Below, piece after piece: positions 51,954 to 64,000 of a DNA stretch of 64,000 bases. Under the pieces are notes generated by a model, which was not told where the DNA came from, ran no database searches, and saw only the letters and a list, made by a program, of their open reading frames with translations. Every line of letters begins with the position of its first letter. The stretch's first letter is position 1. Source of the DNA: Zelopaecilomyces penicillatus (lineage: Eukaryota; Ascomycota; Sordariomycetes; Hypocreales; Pseudodiploosporaceae). The translations under genes were made by a program, and so were the position numbers. The DNA is taken from assembly GCA_005765155.1 (NCBI GenBank), contig VCCP01000002.1, positions 2,418,001 to 2,482,000 on the forward strand, written 5' to 3'.

Positions 51954-54635
51954 TTACATGATGTGATTTGCCTCTTCCAACTTCCTGAGGGCCTTGAGAC
52001 CTTCTGATTTATCGAAGGCTTCTTCTTTACCATTACCAAGTTTACCATTGATGGCATTTATGATAGCCTCAACAGAAGCAGAGTCGTCCTCAAATAGGTC
52101 GGTACTCAGTAGTTGTCCTAGTACGGTTCTGAATAATGCGAGCCTCTGAGGATTGATGGAGCTGTTACCAAGAGCAAGAGATGAGGTTTCGTTGACGAGG
52201 TCATCGTCGAATGGTAGTTGAGAAGTAGCTATGGATGACGCAAATGAAGTTTGACTTTGCGATGTAAGAGGGTTTGTTTGGGATACTCGGCCAGACCGAC
52301 GTGGTGTGCCTATATTTGAGCCCCCGTGTTCAGAGCGTTCATCATCATATAGCAGGCTTTGATGGCCAGAGGCTGCATCCATACTCATTGTCTGGGCACC
52401 CGTGTGCGAGCGTGTTGCGGTGTATGTCGACGGCTTGAGTGGTAGAACGCTGTGGTAGGGATTGTTGTCATCACGGTCATTATCGTCATCATCGTCGGAG
52501 CTATTTTCGCTCGATGAGACTGCGCCAACCGCCCGCGTCCTTCTGCGTTTCTTACGAGATTCATTCTCAACGACTTCTTTGAAAAGGGCAAATCTTAAGA
52601 TAACTTCTGCTGCCACAGCATCTTGTTCTTCAACTCGGTTTGACAAACGAGACTTCGCATGTGCAGTGGCTAAACGAATTATAGTCTCCAATGTACGGAC
52701 AGTGAGTGGGCTCGTTCTTCGTTGGTTTCCTTCCATTTCGTCATTTCGTAAGCCAACATAAATCTCGGCAATACGATCAGATGCTTCTTGAGTAAGAACT
52801 GGCTTGATTCTGGTCTTGGCGTATTGAATATATTTCTTCATAAAGGGAATGCTAAGAATCTCCCTCTTCTTGGCCGAACCCCGGCCAGAAGTGCGGGTCA
52901 CACCAGCGTGAAGCATGGCATCATATTTCTCAAACACCTCCGTTGGCTCTTGTGAGCTAACTTGACAGTGGGCAGAAACGCCCAAGAATTGAGAGGCCTG
53001 CTCTCGGATTGGTGCGCCTTCCTCGGAACCAGCATGACGGTATCTGTGCATACGCAGAACGTGTTCTGAGACATGTCGGTCTCTTGTGTCCTCGATATCA
53101 TCTGTCACAACAAACAGCAAATCGAAACGGGAAAGTAATGAATCGGGCAGCGCGATGTTTTTATGGGGGTCCTTATGAGGGTCGTACTGGCCAAATATTG
53201 GGTTGGCAGCAGCAACAACGGAGCATCGAGCGTTTAAAGAGGTGTGTATGCCAGCCTTGGCGATAGTAACCGTTTGCTGTTCCATGACTTCATGTATTGC
53301 AACCCTGTCCACATCAGACATTTTGTCGAACTCGTCAATACAGACAACACCTCGGTCAGCCATGACCATGGCACCAGCCTCTAGCCTCCGCTCTCCGGTT
53401 TCTTTGTCTGATGTAACAGCGGCGGTTAAACCAACACCAGAGGAGCCGCGACCTGTCGTAGCAATGGCAAGAGGGGCCGTATTTAAGACGAATCTCAAAA
53501 TTTGAGACTTAGCAGTAGAAGGATCGCCCACCATAAGAACATTGATGTCACCACGCAAGTGTGTTCCATTCTCCAGGTTCTTTTCCACTCCACCAAGAAG
53601 CATGAGAAGAATGGCTTTCTTGATATAATCGTGACCATAAATGCTTGGAGCAAGCGACTGTGAAAGCAAGTCTAGCAGGTTTCTCTTCTTTGCAACTTTG
53701 TTGATGTTTCGAATATCAGTGTCAGTGATTATCGCCATAGCTAAACCGCCACCAGACTTGGACGATAACAACACAATGTTGTTCGCCAAGATGACTGTCT
53801 TGAATAGAGCACTGTTGTGGTTTGTATTTCGATTTCCTAGAGTGCGGAAGATACCAACTAACTGAATGCGATCACCCGGCTTGACACGGTCGACCAAGTC
53901 ATCATCAAGAATCACATCAACGCCTCGAGGAAGCTGGCCCGCAGGGGCTCTTTCAGGCATTTCTTGGATGGAGATGGTTTGGTGATCCCGATAAGTAGAG
54001 AACCCGTATTCGGTAGTGAGTGGATTCCCGTCATCATCTTCTTGAGGATATACACTAGAGGTAGTTACGCCATTTGTCATGGTCTGGTCTTGATATTCGC
54101 GAAAATGAAATTTGTCTTTGACCTCATTATAGTGCACACTTCTAACAACCTTGGGGCGAATCAGGGAGCATCTTGTCACGATGCCTTCAACAGACACCAT
54201 ATAGTTGAGGTGTTGGGAAGACAGGGTCCGTGGATTACAGGCATTGAGACCAAAGCTTCCAGCCCAAGCACAATAGTAAATGGTATCGCGTGCTGTTTGA
54301 TCGGGTCGAGCCTGCGGGATAGTCTCGACTATTTTTTTAAGGGCGTGGTTGAACGCGAGGGTGTGGTCAAACGGCGTCAGTAAAATCCCTTGGGCAAGAT
54401 CCGCGCTGTGATCACGAAGGTGATCAAGATTAACAATGAGACGCCGTTGGTTTTTCTGCAGCATCAAGATAATCTCTGATCTATAACTTCGGGCATGAGG
54501 GTCACCTATTTCCAATAACACGTCAGCATTCAATCAGAGAAGAAGAGACAGCTTGTTAGTACTTGGATCTAGAAATTCTTCAGCTTGCCGAATACGGTCA
54601 CGAACGCCTTCATCTTGGAGCATATACGAATCCAT
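51954..54635 (-). CDS. mcm3: MCM3 subunit of the replicative MCM2-7 helicase
   Basis: Two exons on the minus strand (54,635-54,563, then 54,505-51,954) give 874 residues. The N-terminus MDSYMLQDEGVRDRIRQAEE joins FLDPS-DPHARSYR across the intron. In the AAA+ core, Walker A GDPSTAKSQ is at 351-359, Walker B CIDEFDKMSD has its DEFD at 415-418, and the arginine-finger SRFDLL has Arg484. GDPSTAKSQ and the C-terminal ending LRKLEEANHIM identify MCM3 rather than another MCM. Between about 680 and 730 a basic RKKRRRTR cluster, a likely nuclear localisation signal, is followed by an acidic Ser/Asp stretch. The protein unwinds DNA as part of the CMG helicase in the nucleus. The frame is intact. The usable promoter is short: AT-rich DNA starts about 135 bp upstream. 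Confidence 0.97.
54506..54562 (-). other. mcm3: mcm3 intron (57 bp)
   Basis: On the minus strand the donor is GTACTA, the branch GCTGAC and the acceptor ATAG. It splits a Ser codon (A/GT). Without splicing an in-frame TGA would end the protein after about 33 residues. Confidence 0.92.
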
Positions 54636-54734
54636 TATGGACTGTTAAACGGTCGATATAGGAAATGATTAAGCGTCAATATCCTATGAGCTAAATGAAG
54701 GTGTGGGGCTAGGTCAAAAAGGTAAAGAGAAACA

Positions 54735-54751
54735 TCGCGTGTGAGTCGCGT
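54735..54751 (-). promoter_or_regulatory. Paired ACGCGA boxes upstream of mcm3
   Basis: TCGCGT occurs at 54,735-54,740 and 54,746-54,751 on the plus strand, which reads ACGCGA twice on the mcm3 strand. The starts are 11 bp apart, one helical turn, and lie about 100-115 bp before the start codon. ACGCG is the core of the MluI cell-cycle box bound by MBF-type factors that drive replication genes at G1/S. The role here is inferred. Confidence 0.5.
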
Positions 54752-54774
54752 TGGATGGATAGTGATATTAAAAT

Positions 54775-55990
54775 TGATAATATAATAGAAATCTTTATAA
54801 TTATAAATTTAACATTAATAAAATATAATAATAGTTTTTAAAATTTAATTAATATTAGTTTTCAATTATAAATAGATTTTATTAAAAGAAAATTATATAT
54901 TATATAAAAATAAATATAAAAAATAATATAATTATTAAGATTTATATAGTTTTAATAAATCTAGATTTTATAATAAATAATATTATAAATTACCTTTATT
55001 ATAAAATGATTAATTTAATCTTAATATAAGAATATTTATTAATTATTAAAATAAAAAGTTTATATATTTTCTTATATTAAAGATAATAGTTATTAATTAA
55101 TATAATTAATTATAAAAGATTTTTAATTTATTATTTTTTAAGCTATATATTAAATTATAAAAATATATTATATAATTTAAGTTTTAAATTTAAAAGAATT
55201 ATTATTAAATAATTTTAAATATTAGAATTAAATATAAATATATAAATATTTATTAAAGGTATTATTTTAATTATATAAAAGGCTTATTAAATTATTATTT
55301 AAAATAATAATTAAGTTTTATAATAATAAATATAAAAACATTTTTTTTAATTTAATTTAATAACTTAATTAATTATCTAATTATTTAATAAAATAAATAA
55401 AAAGATAAATAAATAAATAATCTATTAATTTAATATAAATAATTATAATAGTTATTTAATATTAAAAGAAAAATAATTAATTCTTTATTATTTATTTATT
55501 TATTTTATAATTAATTTATATATTATATTATTTCTTTTTAAATCTTTAATAATATATTTAAATTAGTTTTTAAATTTATAATTTTTATTTATAAATTTAA
55601 TTTTATTTATTATATAATTTTAATTATATTAATAATATTTTTAATTATAATATAAAGAACCTTTTATTAATCTTTAATAAATCCTTTATATATTATATAA
55701 ATCTCTTTTTTTAATATTATATTTTTTAAATAATTATATTTATATAATAAAATAAATATTTTAAATTATTAATTTATTATTTATATAATTATAATAATAT
55801 ATTAGATTTCTTTTTTAATCTTATTATAAATAATTTAATTATTAATAATTGATTTTATTATTATTTCTTTAAATATTTTAATTAAATCTAATTCTTTTTA
55901 TAATAATAAAATATTTATTAATACTTTTATTATTAAGTATTATTATTTATACTATAAAAAATTATTATTTGAATTATATAGCTTATATAT
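54775..55990. other. AT-rich RIP-saturated block without genes
   Basis: It starts abruptly after the mcm3 promoter. It is pure A/T-dominated sequence with no coding or RNA signal. Confidence 0.85.
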
Positions 55991-55994
55991 TATA

Positions 55995-57600
55995 TAGCCA
56001 CCCCCCCCTTAACCAATTTTTCTATACCTTTATATATAATTATAATATATTATAATAGAATTTTTAATATATCATTAAAATAATGATTTATTTCCTTAAT
56101 CTAATTAACTAGTTAATATGCCTAGAGATAGCTAATTTATTTAAAACCAAGGTCTTTATAGAAATATTATACTTTAGATTATATACTAGCCTATATATTA
56201 TCTTCTAAGCTATCTACCTCTAGCCCTTTTAATATAAAGGCTAGTATTATCTCTTATCCTATAATTAATTACCTTTATTTATTAATTATATAACTATTTA
56301 ACTAATCTATTAATAAGGGTTAATTAAAGATATCCTTAACTTTAAATTATAAAAGAATATAATAAATACTAGTATTTAACTATCTTATAGCTAGCTATAT
56401 TATATAAGATAGATTATTATATTTATACTTATACCTATATTATATTAGTATTAATATTATCCTAATAGCTTTAATTTCTCCTTTATCTTATATATCTAGT
56501 TTAAGGGGTATAGATAGCTTTTTATTTATAGTAAGATATAGTTAATTATAAAGATTTTTAATAATATTAGGGTTATAAATTTAAAGGAAAAGCTTTTTTA
56601 AATCCTAGGTATTAAATTAATTAAAATTAATATAATAAATAAAACTTTTTTTATTAATAGCTTTTCTAGTTATTAATAGGGATAAATATTCTTTTTATAA
56701 AGCAGTTTTATAATATTTAATCTTTATAAAATTAAATAAGAATAGGGAAGCCTATATTATTATATAAAGCAGCTATTATAAGATTTAAATAATATAGATT
56801 TATAAATTAATAATAGGATTATAATTAAGATAAGTTAATATTATTTATTAATTAAATTAATTATTATATATATAATTATAATTATTATATTATTAAGCTA
56901 AGCCTAATTAAGGAATTAAAGCTATTAATATATATATATTATAGCTATCTTTTTAATATAAATATACTTTTTTTATTATATTATTTATTATAATAAATTA
57001 AAAAGAAAAAAAAGATTTATATATCTATTAATTAAATAAGATTTTAAATCTTTATATATTATTTTTATAGGATTATTAACCTATTAATTAAAATTATAAT
57101 AATTATTAAGATAATACTTAGCTTATTATCTATATTAAGGTATATATTCCTTTAAGATATAGCTTAAAATATAGTTTTAATAGGTATAATATATAGCCCT
57201 TATCTTTTATTATACCTTAAAGAAATCAGCTTCTTATAATATATAGATAATAGCTTACCAGGCTTTTAATATTACTTTATAACTATAATTATTAAGGCTA
57301 GGGCTTATAAAAATACCCTTCTTAATAGCTTATTATTCTGCTTTATATATAATATTATTATTATTAATTTTATTGATTTTAATATTAATAAAATTATTAA
57401 AAATAATAGGGCTATTAAGCTTTCTTTAATAAGATTAGATTTTTAATTTTATATTAGTATTTATATAATAAATATAAAGCTATTTATAAAGGGAATTCTA
57501 GATATAGCTAGATAGGACTATATAGCTTTAATCAGTTAATTAATAATAAAACTTATACTTAAGCTAAGTTATTTTTCCTTTATATCTTTTAGATATAAAA
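55995..57600 (-). repeat. Unidentified dispersed repeat family, copy C (inverted, least mutated)
   Basis: Its reverse complement aligns collinearly with copy A (25,100-26,690), and its terminal part with copy B (31,140-31,540). It keeps more C and G than copies A and B, so it is the best copy from which to identify the family. Long minus-strand stretches read with few stops other than TAA/TAG at likely Gln/Trp codons, for example near 56,100-56,290, suggesting an original coding sequence. I could not assign a domain. Confidence 0.65.
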
Positions 57601-59400
57601 GGCTATTAAAGCCTTAATAACTAATAATCTTCTAGGTTATATATTATAATCAGATATCTAGGTACTTAATCTTATTATAATTATCTCTCCCTTTAAGGGT
57701 AATATCCTAGTATCTTAATTATATATCTATTATCTTATAATAGATTTTTTTTATTATTATTATTTTATTATTCTAGAATTTTTATTTTCTTAGAATTTAA
57801 ACTTAATATATTATTTTTATTTATTTATAATTATATCTTTTATTATACCTTTCTTATTTATCCCTTTTATTTTATTACCCTTTTACTACCCTTTTATTAT
57901 ATTATTATATCTTTTAAAAGATTTATTACCTAAATCTATATAGCTATAATATAATTAGATTATATTAAGCTAATTATTATAGAATATATATAATATATAT
58001 ATTATATATAAATAATTATAATAGTAGATACTAAAATAATAAAAGAATAGATTAAGCCTAATAAAATAATATTAATTTGATATTTATTTATTAATACTAG
58101 ATTAATATATTATTAATAATATAATAATAGAAATAATATCTATTAATAATATATTAATTTATATTATTTAAATAGGTTTTATTAATAATTTAAATAATAT
58201 TTAAATCTATAGCTCTTATATTAAATAATATTTAAAAGCTAAATAATATACTTAACTTTTTAAATATAACATTAGATATATATATTTTTAATAAGGATAA
58301 TAATTTTAATAAGAATAGCTTTTTTATTTTTATAAATAAATTTATTTAATAGATTATTAATATATTATTTAAGCTTTATTATATCTTTAAGTTAGCTAAA
58401 ATTATATATTATTAGGCTTATAGTATTATTAGCTTTATTAAGGCTTAAATTAAAATTAATAAAGCCTATAAAAAAAAAGAAAAGGCTTATTAAATATTAC
58501 TAGCTATTTAATAACTCTACCTCTAAGAATAATAGGATATTTAAGTAAATCTATAAATATTTTACTTATATTTTAATATTAATTTAATAATAGATTATTT
58601 AAGCTTAATAAATAAATCTTAAGACCTTATATTATATTAACTTAATTAAATAAAAAGCTATATAAAGCCTTTATCTTATTTAAATAAATACTAGCTTTAT
58701 ATTTTAATAATATATTAAATATATAGCTTATATTATTATTATTATTATAATATAAAATAATAAATTAATATTAAATAAGCTTAATAATAAGCTTAAGTAT
58801 ATATAATTATTTATTTTTAAATAAATATAGCTTAGAGTTTATTAATATATTATTAAGCTATTAGCTTTAGTTTTTAGTTTCTGGTTTTATTTTATAATAA
58901 AAGGCTTTTTATTATACTATTTATACCCCTTTCTTATTTTTTTATTATTTATTTATAATAAATTAAAAAGTATAAAATAAAATATTATTCTTTAATATAT
59001 AACTTTTAAGTTCTTTTTATTTATAATTATAATTCTATAGTATTTTTATCTTATTATATTATACCTTTATTTAGCTTATACTTTTTTTTTATTTAATTCT
59101 TTTTAAATACTTTTATTAGCTTTAAAGTATTTATCTTATTAGTTAAAACCTATTAATTATATTCTAAAAGCTAATATAATTATTTAATTAAATAATATAA
59201 TTCTTTTTTAATTTTTAATTAATCTTTAATTTCCTTAACCTTTTTTTTTTTTTTTTTTAATTTTAATATTAATAAGCTATTATTAATATCCTTTATTTAT
59301 TATACTTATAATTTTAATAGGCTAATATAGAATATATAATAAATCTATAAATATTATTTAAATAATACTAATTAATATATTTATATTTTAATCTTTTATA
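57601..59400. other. AT-rich block without recognisable genes
   Basis: RIP-type sequence lies between repeat copy C and the minus-strand gypsy pol. It may contain the 3' LTR of that gypsy element, but I could not match it to the right-edge sequence by eye. Confidence 0.6.
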
Positions 59401-59699
59401 AAATTTAAAATAGATTAATAAATCTTAATATTAATTTCCTTTTTATTTTTAAATATAGATTCTTTATATTTAATATAATTATATCCTTTTTCTAAAGTAT
59501 TAAGGGTATATATAGTTTATTATAGTTTCTAATCTAGGCTTTAATTATTTATTATTAATATTTTATTAATATTTCTTATACTTTTATTAATTTATTTAAT
59601 TAGTTTTATATTATTAATATTTTTCTTTTTATAATATTATCCTTAATATTTAAAAAATCTAATTTATAATTAAATAATACTTTATTAAAAAAGTAATTA

Positions 59700-62050
59700 A
59701 TTATTATAGAGATTATAAAATTATAAGTAAATTATATTATTTAAAGAAGCTTTATTTAAATTATTTATTCTTTTATAAAAAGTAATATAAATAATATTCT
59801 AGTATTTAATTTATTTATTTAATTTATCTATTAATTTAAAGGTAAAATATTATTAAAAGCCTTTTCTTTATTTAGAATATATAATATAATTCTAATTAAA
59901 ACTTATTAATAAAAATAAAACCCTTATTTAATATAATCCCTTTTAATACCTTATATTTTAATTCTATTTTTTAATAGAATAATTTTATAAGATTTATTAT
60001 AATAATAATTATATTTATTAAAAGAAATAAATAATACTTTATATATTAGTTTATAATTATTAGAATTATATTTATATCTCTTCTATTAAATATAATAAAT
60101 AAAAGTCTTATAATAAAATCTATAAATATTTCTTTTTAAAATTAACTTAATTTTAATAAAAAATTAAGGTATTTATATAAATAATAATATTATAATATTA
60201 TTTTTTAATATATATTATAATTAATAATATATTCTTTAATCTTATAATTTATAAAATATTAATAGAATTTATATTATAAAAGCTTAAAGGTTTAGTTTAT
60301 ATTAAAATAGCTTATATAAGGATTATTATAATAAAGTTATAATAACTTATTTCTTAATAAAATTTCCTTAAGAATATAGATATAGTTTTAGTATTTAATT
60401 AAGCCTTATATATCTATAGATTATATAATATCCTTTTCCTTATCTTTTTATTCTATTAATATAGCTTTTTATTTTAATATCTCCTTATCTTTACTTTATA
60501 TATTTTTAATAAATACTATTAAAGGGATTAAGGCTTATTTATTAAATATAATCTTTATATAAAGGGTTATTTAAGCTATATATAGAGATATTTATTATAT
60601 TTTATTAATAACCTATTTAATCCATTTAATTAATTTAATTAGGTTTAAGAGCCTTTTACTTTTATTATTTTAGGTATTTATTAATATCTTAATAGATTTA
60701 ATCTAAATCTCTATAAATTTAATTATTTTATTTTATAATATAGAGAGTAGATTATTATTTAATAAAACTTTATTTTTATAATCTAGTCTTTTTAATAGCC
60801 TATTTATAGGATTAGATTTCCTTAATTAATATTTAATAATAAAGTTATATAGTATTAATATTATATATTATCTTATTTATTTTTTTAATAGTTTAATCTA
60901 GTTTATAAAGGATTAGAGATTCTAGTAATTAATTAAAATCTCTATTTATTTTATTATTCTATTAATATATCTTTATTAATATTTAAATAAATAAATAATA
61001 ATAGATATTTCTTAATTAGGTATTTTATAATTTATTTTTATTTTAATAAACTTTCTTAATTAAAAGGTAATTAAATACTATTTATCTTTATTATTTTATT
61101 ATAATATAATTTCTATTATTATAAATTAAAAGGTATTAGTTTTAAAGCGGATTTATTATTATAGATTAAAATATCTAAGTAATAAGGCTTTTTAAAAGGC
61201 TTCTTTTAGTTATTTAAATACCAGGTATTTAACTATAGTTAACTATACTTTCCTTAGCTTTTTATTATTCTTATTACCTTTTAAAAGTATATTTAATAGT
61301 ATTATAATTCTAGAATACTTATAGATAAACCTTTTATAAAAATTATAAAAGCCTAAAAATACTTATATTTCCTAATAGATTTTTAATTATTATTATTCTA
61401 AAATAATTATAATATATTAGAGATTTATTAAAATCCCTTCTTTAAATAAAATAAATCTTAAGAAATCTATCTTTATTTAATAAAAATAATATTTTTTTAG
61501 ATTTATAAAAAGCTTTATTATTTATAATCTTTCTAGGATCTATTTAATATATTCTATATATTCTTCCTTTATTTTAAAAAAGATTAAAATATTATTTAAA
61601 TAAATAATATATATTATATTAATTAATTTTTTTAAAGCTTAATAAATATATTATTAAAATATTATTAAAATATTAATTAATTTAAAGGGTATTATTAAAT
61701 ATTTATAATAATTATAATAGATTTAAAATATTATCTTTTATTTATCTCTTTTTTTAATCTAGATCTAATAATATATATCCTTTATATTAATTTTTATAAA
61801 GAATTCTATATTTATAATTTAATCTAGGATCATTAAAATAAAAAATAATATATAATAATTCTTTTTTATAAACCTATTAAAATCCTTATAATCTATATAT
61901 AATTATAAAGATTTATTCTTTTTTAGAATAAATAGAATTAATATCTTTATTAAGCGTTTAAATAAATAAATTTATTCTTTTTTTAGATTCTTATTTAGAT
62001 AAGTATAAAATTCTTTTAATTTCTTTTATAATAAAAGATAGATTATATTA
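59700..62050 (-). pseudogene. Decayed gypsy pol: RT, RNase H, integrase
   Basis: On the minus strand the RT core reads a YLIIPFKLIN block, then a YLNNILIFFKIKEEYIEYI block near 61,600-61,560 (catalytic Asp pair read as Asn-Asn), then FLGFYNFYKRFIYKYS near 61,310, all in Ty3/gypsy order. RNase H remnants (YQNLQSF-like, then a SNP..RLLKRLDY-like segment) lie near 60,950-60,800. An integrase zinc-binding remnant (NNPYISYFNINQTFKLL-like) lies near 60,300. The stops fit mutated Gln/Trp codons. Confidence 0.75.
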
Positions 62051-63859
62051 TATAAAGGGATAGTATCTAAATATAGATTAATTATATAATTTATAGCTTT
62101 TTAGGATAATATTATATCTATTTAATCTATTTAAAATATATTTAAATAATCCTATAATTCCTAAGGTAATTCCTTTATCTTTTTTATTTAATTTATTTAA
62201 TCTTTATTTATTAATAATAATAGTTTTAGATAGTATATAATTAAGAAGATTATTATTTTATTTTAATAGGCTTATATAAATTTATAGGGTTATAAGATTT
62301 TAATATTTTCTTATTCTTAATTAAATTATTAATATCTATTATAGATATTTAAATAAATCTAAAGATTTTATAAATAGATTAGTTTTAATAATATTAAATT
62401 ATCTTTTATTCTTAGATCTTAATTAATATTAAGATATACTTAAATAAAACTCTATTTAATTCTTTTTAAATTTATAATAATAAATAGGATTTTTTATATA
62501 TTATATATTTAAATTCTTAATTTATTTATTATTTAAAGCTTTAATAAATCCTTTATTAATATTTATTATAATCTATTTATTTTAATAAATATTTTATTAA
62601 TAAGATCTAATTTAATATATATATTTAGATCTATATATATTTTAATTAATATTTATTTCTTTATTATTATTAATATATAGAAATAGATTATTATTCTAAT
62701 AATAATTTCTTTAATTGAAGCTAAAAGGTTTATTATAATTAATTATCTTTTTTTATCTTAATATTATCTTTTATCTTAATAATATTAATAATTTAATTAA
62801 AGTAATCTAATATAAAATAACCCTTTTTATTATATATATAGTAGATTATAATAATAAGATAATCTATTTAATTATTCTCTTTATTTTTTTAATTATTTTT
62901 TTAATTATTCCTTTTATAATAATAGCTATCTTTATTATTTTTATAGCCTTTTTAATCTTAATAAAAGCCTTTTTAATATAGAATTAATACTGATTATATA
63001 TTAATCTGATTTAATTAGTCTTTATTATAGTTTTATTTATTTTATAATCTTAAAAAAGATCCCCTTTTAGTTTATTATTTAGGGCTTTATTTCTATTATT
63101 TATTTAGCCTTTTTTATAGGTTCTGATTTCTCCTTTTTTTCTAGATTCTTAAATAGTATTAAAACCTTTTTATTTTCTATATTATCCTATCTTAATTCTT
63201 AAAAAAGGCTTTTTTATAAAGATAGATATATTTTTATCACCCTAGCTTAAGTTTAATAAAATACTATATAATTAATTTCTTTTTAATTATCTTTATAAAA
63301 TAGGCTTTTAAAATAAATAAATATAAATAGAATTTTATAAAGGATTAATAATTATATTATTAAGCTTTTTTAAAAGTATTATAGATTTTAATTATTTAAT
63401 TAATAAAATCTTTTAAATAAGTTTTATTTTATTTTAAAAAGTATTCTTAATTAATTTCTTTAACTTTTCTTTTAATTTTAATATAGCTTTATATCTTATT
63501 TAATTAAAGGGATTTATATTTATTCTTTATATTTTTAAAAGCTAAAATAATTTAATATTTTCTCTTTTTTAAATATTTAAAACCTATTTAAAAGGCTTAA
63601 ATAAGATTATTAATCTATTCCTTTTTATTATTAATACTTTTATAGTATTATAGCTTAATAATATTAATAATCTTTAACTTTTTTAATTAAAAATTATTTA
63701 AATTATTATAATTTTAATTAAATTATAATCTTTTTTTAATAGAATATTTATAATAAAGATATTAAGATTTTAGGTTATTTAAAGATAAAATTAAAGAGTA
63801 TTAATCTTTTTAATCTTTATAATTTTAGCTAGAAATATTATTATTTTATCTTAGGTTCT

Positions 63860-64000
63860 TATTAAGGACTGAGATCAGGAGTTTATAAAGAGAGTGAAGA
63901 AGGTTAGGAATGGTATTAATTTTATTATATATAAGCAGATAGATAGCAGATAACTAGAAGCTTAATCTCTAGCCTTCTTCCTTTTCTTAAAGGAGAAGGC
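63860..64000. other. GC-intermediate right edge, possible LTR/leader of the minus-strand gypsy
   Basis: CpA, TpG and GA-rich words reappear (for example GACTGAGATCAGGAGTTTAT and AGCAGATAGATAGCAGATAA). The sequence is too short to classify. Confidence 0.35.

Larger units (their letters stand above)
59400..64000 (-). mobile_element. Second RIP-decayed Ty3/gypsy element, minus strand, cut by window edge
   Basis: Reading the minus strand from right to left, a gag-position region (about 63.8-62.2 kb) is followed by RT, RNase H and integrase remnants. Right of 63,850 the composition becomes less AT-rich, which could be the 5' LTR or leader continuing beyond the window. Limits are approximate. Confidence 0.7.

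Noticed and set aside
53009..53865. Plus-strand frames opposite mcm3
   Set aside because: They are antisense shadows of the conserved MCM3 coding sequence.
54506..54562. In-frame TGA near the mcm3 start as a nonsense mutation
   Set aside because: It lies in a 57-bp intron; splicing gives FLDPS-DPHARSYR, as expected for MCM3.

Overview
The window is nuclear DNA of a filamentous ascomycete (Pezizomycotina). The evidence is short introns (54-78 bp) with CTRAY-type branch points, strongly conserved housekeeping proteins of fungal type, and a sharply bipartite base composition. Roughly 48 kb is extremely AT-rich DNA in which CpA, TpG and CpG are almost absent while CpT and ApC survive. That is the footprint of saturated repeat-induced point mutation (RIP). 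I cannot name the species.

Layout. (1) 1-5357: a GC-normal non-LTR retrotransposon (Tad1/LINE type) on the plus strand, cut by the left edge. ORF1 carries zinc knuckles; ORF2 carries an endonuclease, a reverse transcriptase and a C-terminal zinc motif. Five in-frame TAG/TAA codons break it, and it ends in a (TAA)n tail where AT-rich DNA begins. (2) 5.36-14.56 kb: AT-rich RIP block with a 143-bp direct-repeat pair. (3) 14.56-17.4 kb: an islet holding an intact three-exon rsc8/swi3-type chromatin-remodelling gene (plus strand). (4) 17.4-28.55 kb: AT-rich block with one copy of an unidentified repeat family. (5) 28.56-31.14 kb: an islet holding an intact five-exon adenylyl-cyclase-associated protein gene (CAP/srv2, plus strand), flanked by an imperfect inverted repeat. 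(6) 31.14-50.12 kb: AT-rich block containing a complete but RIP-destroyed Ty3/gypsy chromovirus with both LTRs (32.71-40.43 kb) and a 19-bp minisatellite. (7) 50.12-54.77 kb: an islet with two convergent genes, a mak32-like pfkB kinase (plus) and mcm3 (minus). (8) 54.77-64.0 kb: AT-rich block with an inverted copy of the unidentified repeat family and a second decayed gypsy element on the minus strand running off the right edge.

The four host genes are all widely conserved (chromatin remodelling, actin/cAMP control, sugar-kinase family, replicative helicase). Their reading frames are clean once introns are placed, so RIP has not visibly damaged them although the AT-rich DNA starts within about 100-400 bp of their start codons. 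There is no operon or obvious joint pathway; they look like survivors between transposon nests.

I found no rRNA, tRNA or CRISPR, and no clearly new biochemical system. The observations most worth following are the inverted repeat bracketing the CAP gene, the lightly mutated LINE with overlapping ORF1/ORF2 inside saturated RIP DNA, the structured 3' end of that LINE, and the compressed mcm3 promoter with paired ACGCG boxes.
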